In this document: positions 61,461-64,000 of the stretch, one piece after another
Position numbering within the stretch: the first letter of the stretch is position 1
Layout: each line of letters begins with the position of its first letter
Assembly (NCBI RefSeq): GCF_036688685.1
Contig: NZ_JAQQPS010000004.1
Coordinates: forward strand, 248,001 to 312,000
Origin: JALYUM01 sp036688685
Lineage (GTDB): Bacteria > Pseudomonadota > Gammaproteobacteria > Burkholderiales > Burkholderiaceae_D
Length of the DNA stretch: 64,000 bases
Direction: 5' to 3'
The notes under the pieces: generated by a model
Told to the model about the DNA's origin: nothing
The model's input: only the letters and a program-made list of their open reading frames with translations
Databases searched by the model: none
Translations under genes and position numbers: made by a program

Positions 61461-62168
61461 ATGAAAAGTCGTTCCGAAACCCTGCGCGACGCGATCGAAG
61501 AAATGATTGCGGTTGGTATCTACGCGCCGGGTCAGCATCTCGACGAGACCGATCTTGCTGCACGCTTTGGCGTGTCGCGTACGCCCATCCGCGAGACCCT
61601 GATCGGACTCGCATCGCGCGGGCTGGTGGTGATCCGCCCGCGCCGCGGCGCGGTGGTGGCCGAGTTCGGGCCGCAGCAACTGGTCGAGATGTTTGAAGTG
61701 ATGTCGGAGCTGGAAGCGAGCTGCAGCCGGCTGGCCGCGCGGCGCATGACGGCGCTGGACCAGGCGGCGCTGGTGGCCGCCCATGCCGCCTGCAATGCCG
61801 CGCGCGATGCGGTTGACGAAGACGAGTATTACTACAAGAACGAGGCCTTCCACGAAGCCATTTATACAGGCAGTCATAACCAGTTCCTGATCGAGCAGAC
61901 GCGCGCCTTGTACCGACGCCTGCGGCCGTATCGGCGCTTGCAGCTGCGCGTGCGCGACCGGATCGCGAATTCGTATGCGGAGCACGATGCAGTCGTCGCG
62001 GCCATCCTCAACGGCGACGGCGAGACTGCGGCAAAGCTCACGCGCGAGCACGTGATGATCCAGGGGCAGCGGTTTGCGGATTTGATGGCGTCGTTGCCGC
62101 AGTTAAGAGCCACGCCGCGCGAAGGCGCAGAACCGAGGCATGCAAGCGCGAGTCACCAGGCGACGTGA
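61461..62168 (+). CDS. GntR-family (FCD) regulator of the malonate operon
   Basis: 235 residues. The winged helix (about 5-70, DETDLAARFGVSRTPIRETL) is followed by a helical FCD ligand domain (about 75-215) with metal-type residues in EAFHEAIYTGSHN and EHDAVVAAI. It stands between two dctP genes, divergent from the dctP-mdc operon. Related regulators (MdcY, MatR) control malonate genes, so the same role is likely. The C-terminal ~20 residues are an untypical, probably disordered tail. Confidence 0.9.
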   Translation: MKSRSETLRDAIEEMIAVGIYAPGQHLDETDLAARFGVSRTPIRETLIGLASRGLVVIRPRRGAVVAEFGPQQLVEMFEVMSELEASCSRLAARRMTALDQAALVAAHAACNAARDAVDEDEYYYKNEAFHEAIYTGSHNQFLIEQTRALYRRLRPYRRLQLRVRDRIANSYAEHDAVVAAILNGDGETAAKLTREHVMIQGQRFADLMASLPQLRATPREGAEPRHASASHQAT

Positions 62169-62250
62169 CGTTGGCGGCTCGATTCGGGTTCCCGCCTGCG
62201 CGATGGCAGTTGCGCAAAACGATATAAATGATTTGCAAGATGGCGACAAT

Positions 62251-63270
62251 TTAAAGCGTCATCTCCGCCAAGGCCATCAAACGGGCGCAGTTTGCATTCT
62301 TGCTCGCATAATCTACCCACGCCGTCTCGCGCGCGATCGCCTGCCATTTCTTCAAGCTGGCTGGATTCAGGTCGACAATGCGCGCATTTGCACGCTGGTA
62401 GACGGCCGCCACCGCCGCATCGTCTTCCTGTGCTGCGCGCAGCGCGAAGGCTTCGACCTGCGCGCCGGCGGCCATCACGGCAGCCTGCTGTTCGCGCGTC
62501 AGCTTGTCGTAGACCGCCTTCGACATCAGCAGCGGCTCGAACATGAACCAGTAGGCGCCGCCGCGCGCTGTGGTGAGCGATTTCGATACATCGTGCAGCG
62601 CGAACGACATCAGCGACGTCGACGATGTCAGTGCCGCGTCGAGCGCACCGCTGCGCATCGCCGCATGGATATCGTTCGACGGCAGGTCGACCACTGTCGC
62701 ACCGGCGGCCTGCAGCACCACGTTCATCAGGTGCGAGCCGCCGCGCACGCGCAGGCCTTTCACATCGTCCGGCTCGACCACCGCACGGCTGCGCGAGGCC
62801 ATGCCGCCGGCCTGCCAGATCCAGCTGACGACCACGATCCCATTCTCGAACAGGATGCGGGTGAGCTCCTTGCCAACCGGCGCATTTTTCCAGCCATAGC
62901 CTTGCGCGTAGGACGTCACCAGCCCCGGCATCAGGCCGATGTCCACTTCGGGCAGCTCCGGGCCGCCATACGACAGCGGCACCAGCGCCAGGTCGAGCGC
63001 GCCGCGCCGCAGCGCGCCGAACTGGGCCGGCGCTTTGGAAAGCTCGGCACCCGGATAGATGGAAAAGCGCAGGGTGCCGCGCGTGCGCCGCTCGACATCG
63101 GCGGCAAACTTGCGGCACAGGCGGTCGCGGAAGTCGCCCTCGGCCACGTTACCACGCGGGAATTGGTGGGAAATTTTAAGGCTGGTCGACTGGGCCCAGG
63201 CGCCCTGTTGCAACCAGAGTGGGCTGGTGGCGAGCGCCCCCAGCACAGTCCTGCGTGTGGTCAACGACAT
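62251..63270 (-). CDS. Second TRAP substrate-binding protein, paralogue of dctP
   Basis: 339 residues, the same length as the protein at 60267 and clearly similar throughout (LKISHQFPRGNVAEGDFRDR, YPGAELSKAPAQFGALRRGA, VSWIWQAGGMASRSRAVVEP). The signal is RRTVLGALATSPLWL, cut near AWAQ. The ATG at 63270 has GGAGG six bases upstream and is preferred over the ATG at 63276, which would overlap it. There are no permease genes of its own nearby, so it may feed the DctQM pair of the mdc operon with the same or a related substrate. Confidence 0.92.
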   Translation of the reverse strand: MSLTTRRTVLGALATSPLWLQQGAWAQSTSLKISHQFPRGNVAEGDFRDRLCRKFAADVERRTRGTLRFSIYPGAELSKAPAQFGALRRGALDLALVPLSYGGPELPEVDIGLMPGLVTSYAQGYGWKNAPVGKELTRILFENGIVVVSWIWQAGGMASRSRAVVEPDDVKGLRVRGGSHLMNVVLQAAGATVVDLPSNDIHAAMRSGALDAALTSSTSLMSFALHDVSKSLTTARGGAYWFMFEPLLMSKAVYDKLTREQQAAVMAAGAQVEAFALRAAQEDDAAVAAVYQRANARIVDLNPASLKKWQAIARETAWVDYASKNANCARLMALAEMTL

Positions 63271-63374
63271 GCACATCCTCCAAGATGTTGATCGATCGCT
63301 TGTGGCAGCTCGCGGCACATCGTCTCCCTCTACGGGGAGGAGGTCGTGCGCTATTGATCGAGCCGTCGTCCCAC

Positions 63375-63395
63375 TATATACAAAGCATTATACAA
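63375..63395. promoter_or_regulatory. Two TATACAA half-sites upstream of the second dctP
   Basis: TATATACAA (63375-63383) and TTATACAA (63388-63395) repeat the TATACAA half of the GntR-type site at 61366, about 105-125 bp before the start. They suggest control by the same regulator. Confidence 0.4.
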
Positions 63396-63428
63396 ATCAA
63401 CAACTAAAAAACGTGCGTGCCATATCGA

Positions 63429-64000
63429 CTACAAGCCCTGTAAATAAGCGCGCAGCATGGTATTGACCCGTTGCGGCTGGTCGAACATCACGAAGTGCCG
63501 TGCATCCGGCACCGGCAGCACCTGCAGGTGGGGGGCACCGGCCAGCAGGGATTGGTACCAGGCCGCTTTTGCCTCTGGCGTGGCGCGCCCATACATTGGG
63601 TTCTGGTCGAACCATGGCGCCAGCACCAGGACAGGCGCCGTGATCTGCCCGAGGCCCGGGCGCAGGTCGAGGGCGAGGAGCTCGGCCATGTAGACGCCGG
63701 TGGCGGCCGGGTCGCTGCGTGCGCTCAGCAGCGCCAACTGGTCGGCCTGGGCCATGTCGCGCACCCCGATGGTGCGCATATAGGCTTGTTGCTGGCTGGC
63801 GAACAGGGCGGGATCGACCGCGGCCATGCGCGCCTTCATGTTCGCGGCCATGGCGGCGCGCTCGGCCGGTGGCATCGCTTCGGTGCCCGGAAAGACCGGC
63901 AAGCCATCGATGGCAACGACGCCGCCGACCGCCTGCGGCGCGGCCTCGGCCACGGCAAAGGCCAGGGTCGCCCCGAGGCTGTGGCCGATCAACACCGGCC
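63429..64000 (-). CDS. Alpha/beta hydrolase, 5' end outside the window
   Basis: The C-terminal ~190 residues of an alpha/beta-hydrolase-fold protein. The nucleophile serine sits in LIGHSLGATLAF at the window edge, and the late histidine is probably the one in DARHFVMFDQP. A GTG at 63995 would begin the visible part but is inside the fold, so the true start lies outside. Substrate unknown. Confidence 0.85.
   Translation of the reverse strand, partial: PVLIGHSLGATLAFAVAEAAPQAVGGVVAIDGLPVFPGTEAMPPAERAAMAANMKARMAAVDPALFASQQQAYMRTIGVRDMAQADQLALLSARSDPAATGVYMAELLALDLRPGLGQITAPVLVLAPWFDQNPMYGRATPEAKAAWYQSLLAGAPHLQVLPVPDARHFVMFDQPQRVNTMLRAYLQGL

Noticed and set aside
1..64000. CRISPR array, prophage, rRNA operon or replication origin
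   Set aside because: No regularly spaced repeats, phage structural genes, ribosomal RNA sequence or clusters of DnaA boxes were seen.

Overview
The window is GC-rich, densely packed bacterial chromosome. The gene orders gloB-yafS-rnhA-dnaQ and thrC-moeA-moaD, an SDR-type threonine dehydrogenase beside kbl, and the overall protein character suggest a betaproteobacterium of the Oxalobacteraceae (Massilia/Duganella-like). This placement is an inference from gene content, not a measurement.

Layout. 1-1.3 kb: the end of upp, an Hpt-like protein that lacks its phospho-histidine, and a cold-shock gene with a long leader and double terminator. 1.3-6.9 kb: core genes (LysR regulator, malate synthase, gloB-yafS-rnhA-dnaQ) ending at a tRNA-Val(CAC). 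6.9-13 kb: an AT-richer accessory block directly after the tRNA. It has an IS3-type relic on the left and an IS1182-type relic on the right. Between them lie four genes of no recognised system: a three-gene operon (membrane-anchored protein, four-TM protein, exported zincin-like protein) and a divergent exported protein that shares a three-cysteine C-terminal region with the zincin. 13-17.4 kb: Tat-type exported hydrolases (MBL fold, DUF885), a DUF2059 protein and YciH/SUI1.

17.4-24.6 kb: a MexAB-OprM-type RND efflux operon between two TetR genes, with a perfect palindromic operator in its promoter. 24.7-29.4 kb: membrane PQQ glucose dehydrogenase with its own TetR palindrome, YceI, an EthD-like protein, a small protein and the manganese exporter MntP. 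29.4-35.2 kb: a bacteriophytochrome kinase followed by a hybrid kinase with a REC-GAF tail. 35.3-39.5 kb: a haem-oxygenase-fold metal-dependent enzyme followed by a cyanophycin-synthetase homologue. The ATP-grasp half of that homologue has lost its metal and glycine-loop residues while its Mur-ligase half is intact. This pair and the 7.5-12 kb cluster are the best candidates for undescribed biology.

39.6-44.8 kb: YegD-like Hsp70, a DnaQ-like exonuclease, a Sel1-repeat protein and prolyl oligopeptidase. 44.8-52.5 kb: threonine and serine metabolism (XRE-cupin regulator, kbl, tdh, sdaA), a REP-like hairpin doublet, then thrC-moeA-moaD. 52.5-61.3 kb: a ten-gene, almost wholly overlapping operon joining a TRAP transporter (dctP-dctQ-dctM) to malonate decarboxylase (mdcACDEGBH). 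It would import malonate and decarboxylate it to acetate and CO2. A divergent GntR regulator and a second, same-length dctP paralogue lie beyond it. The window ends inside an alpha/beta hydrolase.
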